Assembly: GCA_958435545.1 (NCBI GenBank) | Contig: CAUBGU010000042.1 | Location: 1-13,928 of the forward strand | Length of the DNA: 13,928 nucleotides | Direction of reading: 5' to 3' | From: an uncultured Collinsella sp. | GTDB lineage: Bacteria > Actinomycetota > Coriobacteriia > Coriobacteriales > Coriobacteriaceae | Part shown: positions 6,504 to 13,928 of the stretch, piece after piece | How the letters are laid out: the number at the start of each line of letters is the position of its first letter | How positions within the stretch are numbered: the first letter of the stretch is position 1 | Program-made: the position numbers and the translations under genes | The notes under the pieces: generated by a model | What the model was told of the DNA's origin: nothing | Seen by the model: the letters and a program-made list of their open reading frames with translations, nothing else | Database searches by the model: none

Positions 6504-6534
6504 TTGTCGCTTTAGTTTGGTGGTGTGCTACACT
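6504..6534 (+). promoter_or_regulatory. Probable yerC promoter (extended -10)
   Basis: TGC-TACACT at 6526-6534 is an extended -10 element, and TTGTCG at 6504-6509 is a possible -35 at a long 19-base spacing. The predicted start is near 6541, about 45 bases ahead of the mini-ORF at 6586 and 100 ahead of yerC. Confidence 0.45.
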
Positions 6535-6585
6535 GCTACGGGCAAAAGCCACAGGCGTTGCCCTATTGCATAGAACGGGTGAACG

Positions 6586-6636
6586 ATGCCCGATGTCAGT
6601 ATCAACTTCGATGCCTTTTGGCGGGTTTGGCGGTGA
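6586..6636 (+). CDS. Possible 16-residue leader ORF ahead of yerC
   Basis: ATG at 6586 opens a 16-codon frame, MPDVSINFDAFWRVWR, ending in TGA at 6634-6636, three bases before the yerC start codon. GGGTGA at 6577-6582 could serve as its ribosome-binding site. Two of the last five codons are Trp. The last codons and stop (TGGCGGTGA) are also the ribosome-binding site of yerC, so the Trp codon there may only reflect that constraint. Translation of this frame is not shown; coupling to yerC would be natural if it is translated. Confidence 0.35.
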   Translation: MPDVSINFDAFWRVWR

Positions 6637-6639
6637 TCG

Positions 6640-6939
6640 ATGAATATCGAGAACATGTTTGACAAGCCTGATGTCAAGCAGCTGGTCCACGCATTTAGCC
6701 TTTTGGACGACGAGAAGGATATCCAAGCGTTTTTGACCGATATCTGCACGCCGCGCGAGATTTGCGACCTTTCTCAGCGTTTGCAGGTTGCGCGCTATTT
6801 GGACGAGGGCGAGCCTTATGTTGAGGTTCAGGCCCGTACCGGCGCTTCGTCCACCACGGTGAGCCGCGTTTCAAAGGCGCTGAACGGCGAGTACGGTGGC
6901 TACCGCAAGATCCTCATTAAGTTGGAGGATGGCGAGTAG
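6640..6939 (+). CDS. yerC: TrpR-related DNA-binding protein, YerC/YecD family
   Basis: The 99-residue protein belongs to the TrpR-like fold group typified by YerC. The helical N-terminal half contains LLDDEKDIQAFLTDICTPREICDLSQRLQVARYL, and the helix-turn-helix lies at about 60-81 (YVEVQARTGASSTTVSRVSKAL), with NGEYGGY after it as in family members. It is a cytoplasmic DNA-binding regulator with unknown target; despite the family name, tryptophan sensing is not established. The start at 6640 is preceded by GGCGGTGATC at 6629-6638, one mismatch from the 16S-complementary AGGAGGTGATC. That site overlaps the stop of a 16-codon upstream frame. A good terminator 26 bases after the stop separates it from addB, so it is its own unit. 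From memory, Bacillus yerC also lies close to a UvrD-type helicase gene (pcrA), a parallel that may be chance. Confidence 0.85.
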   Translation: MNIENMFDKPDVKQLVHAFSLLDDEKDIQAFLTDICTPREICDLSQRLQVARYLDEGEPYVEVQARTGASSTTVSRVSKALNGEYGGYRKILIKLEDGE

Positions 6940-6965
6940 GCCAGCGACAACATTGAATTACGAAG

Positions 6966-6990
6966 AACCGTCCCTCCGGGGGCGGTTTTT
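6966..6990 (+). terminator. Rho-independent terminator of yerC
   Basis: ACCGTCCC (6967-6974) pairs with GGGGCGGT (6979-6986), 8 pairs including one G-T, with loop TCCG, and a further A-T pair at 6966/6987. The tail is TTTTTA. It lies shortly after the yerC stop and upstream of the addB leader. Confidence 0.85.
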
Positions 6991-7123
6991 ATATGCCTGC
7001 AATCGGCTGGTGCGTTGGGTTCAGGTTGCTTTGTACCAAAAGATGGAACTGCGGTGGCAATGTGTCCGCTTGGGCGGGTAGGATGGATGCATTGATTATT
7101 GCGAACGGTTTGAGCGGAGGACC

Positions 7124-10100
7124 ATGCCTGTTCGAATCTATACCACCAATGCCGGCACGGATTTGAGCGATGCCGAGTCGGCGCTGCTTGCCGACCTTAT
7201 TGCCCGTCACGGGCGTGCCGTGTTGCTGGCACCAACGTTTGCCGAGCTCGATCTGTGCCGTCATGATGCGGCGGAAGCCGGCATTTCGCTGGGTATCGAC
7301 TACAAGACACCCGCATCGTGGCTTCGCTCGCTTTGGGAGCTTTTGGGCGACGGGCGCGGTTTCGTCGACAACCTGCAACGTCAGATGCTGTTTTCGGATA
7401 TGATTGCCCGCCGCGACGATGCCGACCTGCAGCCGCTTTCGCGTAGCCAGGGCACGGTGCGCATGCTCGCGCGCATGGCCCGCGATGTGCTGCCGGGTGT
7501 GGCGGGGACGACGGCCGAGCGATGCGGTGGCAACAATTGCCAGCCTGAGCCAAAAAGCGATGCCGAGGCTCGTGTGTTTGAGCTTTTGCGTGCCTACGCG
7601 GGCGGTTTGGACCGTCGAGATATGGTCGAGCCCTGCGAGGCAGCCGACACTATGGCCGGTGCCCTGGCCGATAGCCTGCCGGCGTGCGCCCGCGCCGTAT
7701 GCGTGCGCGGTACCACGTCGTTTACGCACGGTCTGCTCGAGCTGCTGTCTGCCGTGGCGAACAATGGGGGAGAGGTCGTCGTGCTGCTTGCCCGCGAGCA
7801 GGCGGCGATGCGCGAGGAGCTTGCCGCGGCATTTGATGCCCGCGGTGTGCTGTTTGGGGCCGCGCCGCTGGAGGAGGACGCCGTCGCGTCTGATGTCGCT
7901 TGCGGGGCCGCCGCTCAGCCTGCCTTTATTGAGGTCGCCGGCCCCCATGCCCGTGCTCATGTCTATGCGGACGCCATCGATAAGTTGGTGAAAGCGCACA
8001 AGGAGTCCAAGGCCGATAAAGCTACTGCAACGCCCGCCGACCCCGTGCGCGTGCTCGTCGTTTCTGCCCGGGCACCCCAGCTGTTCGGCGAGCTCGCCGC
8101 CCGTTTGGCGGCGCGTCACATTGCGGCCGAGACGACTGAGTTCACGGCGTTTTCCCAGTCCATCGCGGGCAGGCAGTTTACGGCGCTCGCCAACCTGATC
8201 GAGCGTATGAAAGCCGCCGACGAGGGCACCGCTTCCAAGACTGAGTGGTGGCCCGCGCCGGAGCTTACCGACTGGATCTACAGTCCGCTTTCGGGCGCTG
8301 ATGCCGTCAATGCCCGTACCTTCGATAAGAATATGCGTCTCTCGCGCAGCAAGACTACCGCGGGCGTCAAGAGCCTGCTGCAGAGCGTTCAGGGCCAGGT
8401 GAGGGGCGCGCGCAAGGCGACGAGCGACGATAACTGGTTTAAGAACGTACCGTGTGTGGTCTCGGACGTGTTCCAGGCGCTGTGGCGTGACAAGCCCGTG
8501 ACGGCGCTTAAGGCCATGCTTGCCGTTGCCGAGGCGTTGCCCGATCGCGCTCTAGGCGGCCTTGACGGCCAGGCCCGTCGCCAGGCAGAGACGGCTTTGC
8601 TGCGCCATGCCATCGACATCCTTATGAACGATGCTCGCGCGCTCGACGTGTCGCAGGCCGCGACCGTGCCGGTTCTCGACGGCGTTCGAACCAAGGTGGA
8701 CAAGCGCAGTACCGCCTACGATTACGAGACCTATGAGGTCGATCGCACACCACGAGCACAAGTGCGCTTCGCGTCGCTTGCCGATGCGTCGGTTCTTCGC
8801 CCTGGCAGCTACGATGCCGTGCTGTTTGCCGATGTCGACCTGGACAGCTATCCGCTTTCGCACGAAGAGGGCCCGCTTGCCACGTTGACAGCCGAGCTGC
8901 GCCGCGACGGCGTGTCTTTGGAGCCCGCTGCCCTGCTGCGCGTGCGCTTTGGCCGTGCGATGCAGGCGGCGAGCGGTCCGGTCGCGCTCGCCCGTGTGAC
9001 GCACGATCGCCAGGCACGCGAGTGCTACCCGGCAGCCGTATGGACCGAGCTGTGGGCACATGCCGAGGCCGCTGGCGCTGCCAAGCCCATGCGCGTGGGC
9101 GAGGGCGATATCATCGCCGACTTTGATCCCGCGGCAGGTGAAGGCCTCAAGCGCGAGCGCGTGACCTGTGAAGCCCCTCAGCATCTGAGTGCCGAGGCCG
9201 TGCCGTATTTGGTCCTGCGCCGTCGCGATGGCGAGGGTGAGGACGCGCCGCTCGTGCCGCGTCTGACGTCCGCCTCGCAGATCGAGGCCTATTCGACCTG
9301 CCCGCTATGCTGGTTCGTCTCGTACCGCGTGAAGCCCCAGTCGATCGACGCGGGCTTTGGCAACATGGAAAAGGGCAACTTTGTCCACGACGTGCTGGAG
9401 TATCTGCATGCCCGTCTGCCCCAAGAGGGCATGGAGCGCGTGACGCCCGAGAATCTGCCGCGCGCACAGGAGCTGCTGCACGAGGTCTTTGACGAGACGT
9501 TGGCCGAGCACGCCGGCAAGCGCGGCACGGAGGGCCCGCTGGTGCCGCTCTCTGCGGTGGAGGAACGCCAGGTGGCCGAGATCTTGCCGCAGCTGGAGGG
9601 TGTGCTTGCCTACGAGTCCGAGGCACTTGCCCCCTTTGCCCCGCGCTACCTGGAGTTCGCCTTCAACGAGCTCAAGGTCGAGTATGCCGGTTGGCCGCTT
9701 GGCGGGCGCATCGACCGCGTGGACGTGGACGCCGAGAATCGTGCCGTGGTGATCGACTACAAGCATCGCACGGGCGTTGAGGAGTTTAAGCTCGCCGACC
9801 CCACGGTGCGCGACGAGGAATCGGGCACGGCGCCCATCGACGATCCGCGCTGGTTGCCACCACATACCCAAACGCTCATCTACGCCCAGGCCATGCGTCG
9901 GGCGCTGGGCCTAGATACCCGTGCTGCGCTCTATTTCTCGACCAAGGGCGGCAAGCCCGCGCTGCGCGGCGCGGCGAGTGCCGAGTTGCTCGAGGAAGAG
10001 CGTGGTGACGGTCGCATCCCGGGCCTCAAGAAGGGTTTCCCGGGCGAGGGCGGCAGCATGGACTTCGATGCCCTGCTCGACCGCGTGGAGACCGGCATTG

Positions 10101-10222
10101 CCGAGCGCCTGCGCGAGCTCGAGGCAGGTGACGTCGCCGCTGTCGACCCGACATCGGCGCAAGCCGCGCATGCGCGCTGTTCGTATAACCACCAAGGAAC
10201 GTTTGTAAGGAGGGGCGTGTAG
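7124..10222 (+). CDS. addB: AddB/RexB-type helicase-nuclease subunit (PD-(D/E)XK nuclease)
   Basis: The 1032-residue product is the B subunit of the AddAB (RexAB) enzyme that resects double-strand breaks for RecA-dependent repair. The N-terminal two thirds is a helicase-like fold without a Walker A: the place of GRSGSGKT in Bacillus AddB reads TTNAGTDL, as in streptococcal RexB. The C-terminal nuclease is complete: H755 (GNFVHDVLE), D864 (GGRIDRVDVD), D878 and K880 (VVIDYKH), and Q916/Y920 (QTLIY). Of the four cysteines holding the 4Fe-4S cluster in Bacillus AddB, the first has a counterpart in CPLC (C726/C729) and the second is C1019. The third and fourth positions are N1022 and V1028. The ATG at 7124 has GCGGAGG just 3 bases ahead, a short spacing. 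No convincing promoter was identified in 6991-7123 (weak TAGGAT at 7079). addA starts 3 bases after the stop, so the two are an operon. Confidence 0.85.
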   Translation: MPVRIYTTNAGTDLSDAESALLADLIARHGRAVLLAPTFAELDLCRHDAAEAGISLGIDYKTPASWLRSLWELLGDGRGFVDNLQRQMLFSDMIARRDDADLQPLSRSQGTVRMLARMARDVLPGVAGTTAERCGGNNCQPEPKSDAEARVFELLRAYAGGLDRRDMVEPCEAADTMAGALADSLPACARAVCVRGTTSFTHGLLELLSAVANNGGEVVVLLAREQAAMREELAAAFDARGVLFGAAPLEEDAVASDVACGAAAQPAFIEVAGPHARAHVYADAIDKLVKAHKESKADKATATPADPVRVLVVSARAPQLFGELAARLAARHIAAETTEFTAFSQSIAGRQFTALANLIERMKAADEGTASKTEWWPAPELTDWIYSPLSGADAVNARTFDKNMRLSRSKTTAGVKSLLQSVQGQVRGARKATSDDNWFKNVPCVVSDVFQALWRDKPVTALKAMLAVAEALPDRALGGLDGQARRQAETALLRHAIDILMNDARALDVSQAATVPVLDGVRTKVDKRSTAYDYETYEVDRTPRAQVRFASLADASVLRPGSYDAVLFADVDLDSYPLSHEEGPLATLTAELRRDGVSLEPAALLRVRFGRAMQAASGPVALARVTHDRQARECYPAAVWTELWAHAEAAGAAKPMRVGEGDIIADFDPAAGEGLKRERVTCEAPQHLSAEAVPYLVLRRRDGEGEDAPLVPRLTSASQIEAYSTCPLCWFVSYRVKPQSIDAGFGNMEKGNFVHDVLEYLHARLPQEGMERVTPENLPRAQELLHEVFDETLAEHAGKRGTEGPLVPLSAVEERQVAEILPQLEGVLAYESEALAPFAPRYLEFAFNELKVEYAGWPLGGRIDRVDVDAENRAVVIDYKHRTGVEEFKLADPTVRDEESGTAPIDDPRWLPPHTQTLIYAQAMRRALGLDTRAALYFSTKGGKPALRGAASAELLEEERGDGRIPGLKKGFPGEGGSMDFDALLDRVETGIAERLRELEAGDVAAVDPTSAQAAHARCSYNHQGTFVRRGV
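10207..10213 (+). promoter_or_regulatory. addA ribosome-binding site inside the end of addB
   Basis: AAGGAGG lies within the last addB codons (GTA-AGG-AGG) and 12 bases ahead of the addA ATG. It decides the addA start at 10226 and suggests coupled translation. The use of AGG-AGG, rare in the rest of the gene, is explained by this dual role. Confidence 0.6.
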
Positions 10223-10225
10223 ACC

Positions 10226-13200
10226 ATGGATCTTTCGACTTTGATGCCGCAACAGCTGCAGATCGTCAAGACGCTCGACCGTCCGCTGTTTGTCTCGGCG
10301 GGCGCCGGTTCGGGCAAGACCTTTACCCTCACGCGCCGCATCGTCTACGCGCTCTCGCCCGAATCCGGTCCGTTCGTCGAGCATCTGGACCAGGTGCTCG
10401 CCATCACCTTTACCAAGGATGCCGCGGCCGAGATTCGCGACCGCGTGCGCCGTGCGCTTATCGACGAGGGCATGGACGAGGAAGCACTGACCGTCGACGA
10501 CGCGTGGATTTCGACCATTCACGGCATGTGCTCGCGTATCCTGCGCGCGCATGCGCTGGAGCTGGGCATCGACCCCGAGTTCACGGTGCTCACCGATACC
10601 GACGAGCTTATGGACCAGGCTGTTGAGCATGTGCTGGCCCGCGCGACGGCGCCCGATGCCGCCCCCGAGCTCGCGGCATCGCTCAAGGCCCTCTATGCCT
10701 GGTATCCCATGGCGGGCGAGGGCGGTTCCTTTGGCACCGGCACGACCATCAAGGGCCTGGTGCGCGACCTGCTGGAGCTGTCGAGCCAGTTGCCGGGCGG
10801 TATGGACGACGTGTGCGTGGCGCGCGGCCAGGCCGATACCTCGGCACTCGCCGATGCCTATCGCGCAGCGCTGGGCGCAAGCAAGGCCGCGACCGAGAAG
10901 GCGCAGGTGGCACTCGACGCCATCGACGCGTTTGAGGCGAGCGGCAAAACCATGGAGGATGCGGCGCGACTCATGATGTCGTGCAGTATGCCTCGGGCGA
11001 GCAAGGCGTTTCCTAAGGAGCAGGTGGAGCTACTCAAGGCCGAGGCCGCCGATGCGTTTGTCAATATCGTGCTTGCCTGCGGCGGCCCGGCGCTCGATGC
11101 GCTGGTGGGGCTTGCCCGTGCCGTAGAGGCGGAGTACCGTGCGCTCAAGGCCGACCAGTCCGCGCTCGATAACAATGACCTGCTGCGCATGGCGTACGAG
11201 GCGCTGCGCGACTACCCGGCTATTCGAGCTGCCTATGAGGGCCGCTTTAAGATGGTCATGATCGACGAGTTCCAAGATACCGACCAGATGCAGGTCGATC
11301 TGATTCGCTATTTGACGGGTGCGGGCGAGCGCGCGCTGTGCACGGTGGGCGATGCGCAGCAGTCGATCTATCGCTTCCGTGGTGCCGAGGTCGAGGTGTT
11401 TCGCCGCCAGGAGCGCAAGGTGGGTTCGACGACGGCGTCCGAGACGGTCACCACGTCCGATGCTCCCGCCGGCGAGCTCGTCAAACTCGTGCGCAACTTC
11501 CGCAGCCACGACGAGGTGCTGCGCTATGTGGCGCGCGTCTTTGACGGCGACACCGGTGGTTTGATGCAGGGGTTCTTGGATCTTGAACCGAGCGACAAAC
11601 GCAAGGACATGCTCAAGGCAAAGGCTTCGCGCCGCCAGGCGCTGTTCGTTGCCGGCGGCAGTATGCAGGAGCGCACGCAGGCCAAGGCCCGTGCGATCGC
11701 CGAGCGATTCCATGCGCTTGCCGATGCCGGCCAGCCCCAGGGCGGCATGGTGCTGCTGCTGGGTCGCATGACCAATGCCGGCGTCTACGCGCAGGCCTTC
11801 CGCGACCAAGGACTCGACTGCGTCATCGCAGGCGGCTCGGTCTTTGCCCAGGCGGCCGAGGTGCAGACGGTGCGTGCCCTGGTCTGCGCGCTCGCCAATC
11901 CGGCCGATACGGCCCAAGGCCTTATGCCGTTGCTGGCCTCGCCGATGTTTGCACTCGGCGCCCAGGAGTTCCTGGCGCTGGCGACCAAGCTCGACGAGCA
12001 GACGGGCGAGACGTCGCGCCGCAATATCGATGTGGGCATCATGAGCGATTCCGATGTGCCGGGTTTGCAGAACCTGCCGCTCGTGACGCGTGCCCGCGAG
12101 GTGCTGCGCTACGCGCTTCGTCGCGTGGGACGCGATTCGTTCGCCGCCATCGCGCGCGATGTGGTCAATGCCTCCGGCTGGTTCGTGCGTCTGGCGCAGC
12201 GCGGCCCCGAGGGCAAGGCCATTGCCGCCAACGTGCTCAAGGCGCTCGACGCCGTGGCCGAGGCAGAGGCCGAGCTCGGCAATTCTCCGCGCTCCATCGC
12301 GCTCGCCTTCGACCGCTTCTTGGCGGGCAAGGAGGCCCCGGGCGCCCTCAACGAGGAGGGCGACGGCGCGGTGCGCATCATGACCGTGCATGCGTCCAAG
12401 GGCCTGGAGTATCCGGTCGTGGCGGTTGCCGAGTGTTTTGGCGTGCGTAAGTCCTCGGGTGCGGCACAGATGGGCCGCGTCGAGGGCGGAGCACAGGTCG
12501 TGGCACTGCCGGCGCGCTTCGACGGCGTTAAGCTCGCCGACGGTACCTTTGTGAAGGGCGACGACGTCAAAAAGCAGTTTGAGCATGCGTTTAAGGGCAA
12601 GGGCACGTCGCTGTGGCTGCCGCCGGAGCTCATGGAGGACGTCTGTGCGACGGGTTCTCCCGCCGAGGCATTTGCTCGCCTGCGCAACGACGACCTGCAG
12701 CTTTCGCTCGAGGAGCGGGCCCGCTTGCTCTATGTTGCCATGACGCGTGCGCGCGAGCTGGTGATCTTGGCGATGGATACCGGCGTGAGCCGTGGCAAGG
12801 TGACGGCGCCGACCTTCGACGTTGAGACCGATCTGACCTACGATGTGCTGCGCCGTATTTTGCCGACCGACGCTCTGGACATGCCGCAGCTCGATGCCGA
12901 CCGCCTGGTGTTCGACAACTCCCAGCCGGGCGACTACGAGCTCATTTCGCTCGCGGGCTTTACCTTTGGCGAGCAGGCGTTTGAGGCCAACGCTTCGCTG
13001 GATGCCGAGGGCAGGCTTGTTCGTGGCGATGCCGATACAGATGCTGCCGACGATTCGGCCAGTACAATCGTCCCCGGTCCTGCCGACCCCAAGCCCGATT
13101 CGTTTGAGCTCGTGTATCCCCAGGCAGTGGGCGTGCGCATGGGCATCTGTCCGTTCCCGGTGCGTGACTCGTATAGCTACTCGTCAATTGCCGTGGCGCT

Positions 13201-13858
13201 GCATGCCGAGTCCGAGGACCGTGCCGCCGAGGCGCTTGTTCCCATGGACGAGTCCGGCGATGATGCGGAGTCGGATGGCTCGGAGATGGCCGATGCGGAC
13301 GTGGCTGCTGTCGAGCCCGCCGGCAACCCCATGGCGCTGGGCTCGGCCTTCCACGCCGCTTGCCAGTGGCTCATCGAGATGGGTGCCGATGCGCTGCCCG
13401 TTGAGCGTGCCGACGCCCTGGCTCGCTTGTGGCGCCTGACGCCGGAACAGCGCGAGCGCTTCGATGTCGCTCTGGATCGCTGGCTCAAGTCGTCGGTTCG
13501 TGCCGAGCTGCTCGCGTGGCCGTGCATCCGTGCCGAGGTGCCGTTCTTCTCGCTGGGCTGCGAGGACGAGGATATCGCCCGCTACGGCGCCTATGCCGAG
13601 GGCGCCATCGATGCCTTGGCAACCGACCCGGCGGATCCGTCGCGCGCACTGGTCATCGACTACAAGACGGGTGGCACGCCGGATGAGACGCCGGAGCAGC
13701 TGCTCGAGAAACACGCCTTGCAGGCGCGCGTTTACGCCGACGTTCTGCACAAGGCGGGCTTTGAGGTCGTGACCGTCAAGTTCGTTCGCGTGGAGCGGGC
13801 GAATCCAACCACCTTCGTCAATCCCGCCGAACCTCAAGTGGTCACCTACAATCTCTAG
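10226..13858 (+). CDS. addA: AddA-type helicase-nuclease subunit
   Basis: The 1210-residue protein is a UvrD/Rep-type (SF1A) 3'-5' helicase fused to a RecB-family nuclease, close in size to Bacillus AddA (about 1230). Motifs in order: a Q-motif region MPQQLQI; Walker A AGAGSGKT with K31; motif Ia ITFTKDAAAEI; Walker B IDEFQDT with D347-E348; motif III VGDAQQSIYRFRG around 374-386; motif IV LVRNFRS; motif V MTVHASKGLEYPVV at 719-732; motif VI LLYVAMTRARELVIL around 834-848. After a linker rich in Asp/Glu (about 1010-1030), the nuclease has H1043 (GSAFHAACQ), D1129 (EGAIDALAT), D1145 and K1147 (VIDYKTGG), and Q1166/Y1170 (QARVY). Both activities should therefore be intact. It unwinds and degrades broken ends with AddB until a Chi site is met. 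The start at 10226 follows addB by 3 bases. Confidence 0.95.
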   Translation: MDLSTLMPQQLQIVKTLDRPLFVSAGAGSGKTFTLTRRIVYALSPESGPFVEHLDQVLAITFTKDAAAEIRDRVRRALIDEGMDEEALTVDDAWISTIHGMCSRILRAHALELGIDPEFTVLTDTDELMDQAVEHVLARATAPDAAPELAASLKALYAWYPMAGEGGSFGTGTTIKGLVRDLLELSSQLPGGMDDVCVARGQADTSALADAYRAALGASKAATEKAQVALDAIDAFEASGKTMEDAARLMMSCSMPRASKAFPKEQVELLKAEAADAFVNIVLACGGPALDALVGLARAVEAEYRALKADQSALDNNDLLRMAYEALRDYPAIRAAYEGRFKMVMIDEFQDTDQMQVDLIRYLTGAGERALCTVGDAQQSIYRFRGAEVEVFRRQERKVGSTTASETVTTSDAPAGELVKLVRNFRSHDEVLRYVARVFDGDTGGLMQGFLDLEPSDKRKDMLKAKASRRQALFVAGGSMQERTQAKARAIAERFHALADAGQPQGGMVLLLGRMTNAGVYAQAFRDQGLDCVIAGGSVFAQAAEVQTVRALVCALANPADTAQGLMPLLASPMFALGAQEFLALATKLDEQTGETSRRNIDVGIMSDSDVPGLQNLPLVTRAREVLRYALRRVGRDSFAAIARDVVNASGWFVRLAQRGPEGKAIAANVLKALDAVAEAEAELGNSPRSIALAFDRFLAGKEAPGALNEEGDGAVRIMTVHASKGLEYPVVAVAECFGVRKSSGAAQMGRVEGGAQVVALPARFDGVKLADGTFVKGDDVKKQFEHAFKGKGTSLWLPPELMEDVCATGSPAEAFARLRNDDLQLSLEERARLLYVAMTRARELVILAMDTGVSRGKVTAPTFDVETDLTYDVLRRILPTDALDMPQLDADRLVFDNSQPGDYELISLAGFTFGEQAFEANASLDAEGRLVRGDADTDAADDSASTIVPGPADPKPDSFELVYPQAVGVRMGICPFPVRDSYSYSSIAVALHAESEDRAAEALVPMDESGDDAESDGSEMADADVAAVEPAGNPMALGSAFHAACQWLIEMGADALPVERADALARLWRLTPEQRERFDVALDRWLKSSVRAELLAWPCIRAEVPFFSLGCEDEDIARYGAYAEGAIDALATDPADPSRALVIDYKTGGTPDETPEQLLEKHALQARVYADVLHKAGFEVVTVKFVRVERANPTTFVNPAEPQVVTYNL

Positions 13859-13899
13859 TCCTCAGATAACTTGCGGTAGCGCACAGAGATGTGGTGTAA

Positions 13900-13921
13900 G
13901 AGGCGGGGCATGCCCCGCCTC
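13900..13921. terminator. GC-rich palindrome after addA, probable terminator
   Basis: A perfect 22-base palindrome (stem GAGGCGGGG 13900-13908 with CCCCGCCTC 13913-13921, loop CATG) lies 41 bases after the addA stop. The sequence ends 7 bases later in CGCCCTT, so any T-tract is cut off by the window edge. Confidence 0.6.
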
Positions 13922-13928
13922 CGCCCTT

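Noticed and set aside
6989..8119. 376-codon minus-strand frame across the addB start
   Set aside because: Composition is Arg/Gly/His-rich with no motif, and it covers both the addB leader and coding region. The plus-strand addB has clear RexB/AddB features.
11030..12586. 518-codon antisense open frame opposite addA
   Set aside because: It overlaps conserved helicase motifs of addA on the other strand, has His/Arg/Leu-rich composition and no family motif. It is a high-GC shadow frame.

Overview
The window is G+C-rich and tightly packed. It reads like a chromosomal stretch from a gut Coriobacteriia-type actinobacterium, and Collinsella is my best guess. That guess is inference from gene families, strong C/G-ending codon use in the first full gene, and intergenic palindromes; no rRNA or marker gene confirms it. 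I see no insertion sequence, integrase, CRISPR array or tRNA. Everything looks like ordinary chromosomal housekeeping content, with unusual regulatory DNA between the genes.

Layout from left to right: (1) the 3' end of an unidentified membrane protein and its terminator; (2) a lactaldehyde reductase (fucO-type Fe-alcohol dehydrogenase), followed by a large nested inverted repeat; (3) an M42 metallo-aminopeptidase, followed by a hairpin and a 27-bp-arm palindrome; (4) a sulfur block: mnmA and cysK on the minus strand, with an Rrf2/CymR-like regulator divergent from cysK across a 253-nt region full of dyads; (5) a small four-helix membrane protein of the phage_holin_4_2 (YvlD-like) family; (6) a TrpR-related YerC-type regulator preceded by a possible 16-codon leader ORF; (7) a two-gene addB-addA operon for double-strand break repair, followed by a palindrome at the window edge.

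How the genes work together: CysK makes cysteine, and MnmA puts sulfur that ultimately comes from cysteine onto the wobble uridine of tRNAs. The divergent Rrf2 protein is the obvious candidate controller. The order resembles cymR-yrvO-mnmA of Bacillus, with cysK in the place of the cysteine desulfurase. AddB and AddA together form a two-nuclease helicase-nuclease. AddA has all helicase motifs and a complete nuclease. AddB has a complete nuclease but no Walker A motif, and two of the four iron-sulfur-cluster cysteines known from Bacillus AddB are replaced.

I did not find a clearly new multi-gene system. The points most worth a second look are the concentric dyad in the cysK leader, the degenerate AddB cluster site, the Trp-containing mini-ORF ahead of yerC, the terminator hairpin inside the mnmA leader, and the nested repeat after fucO.
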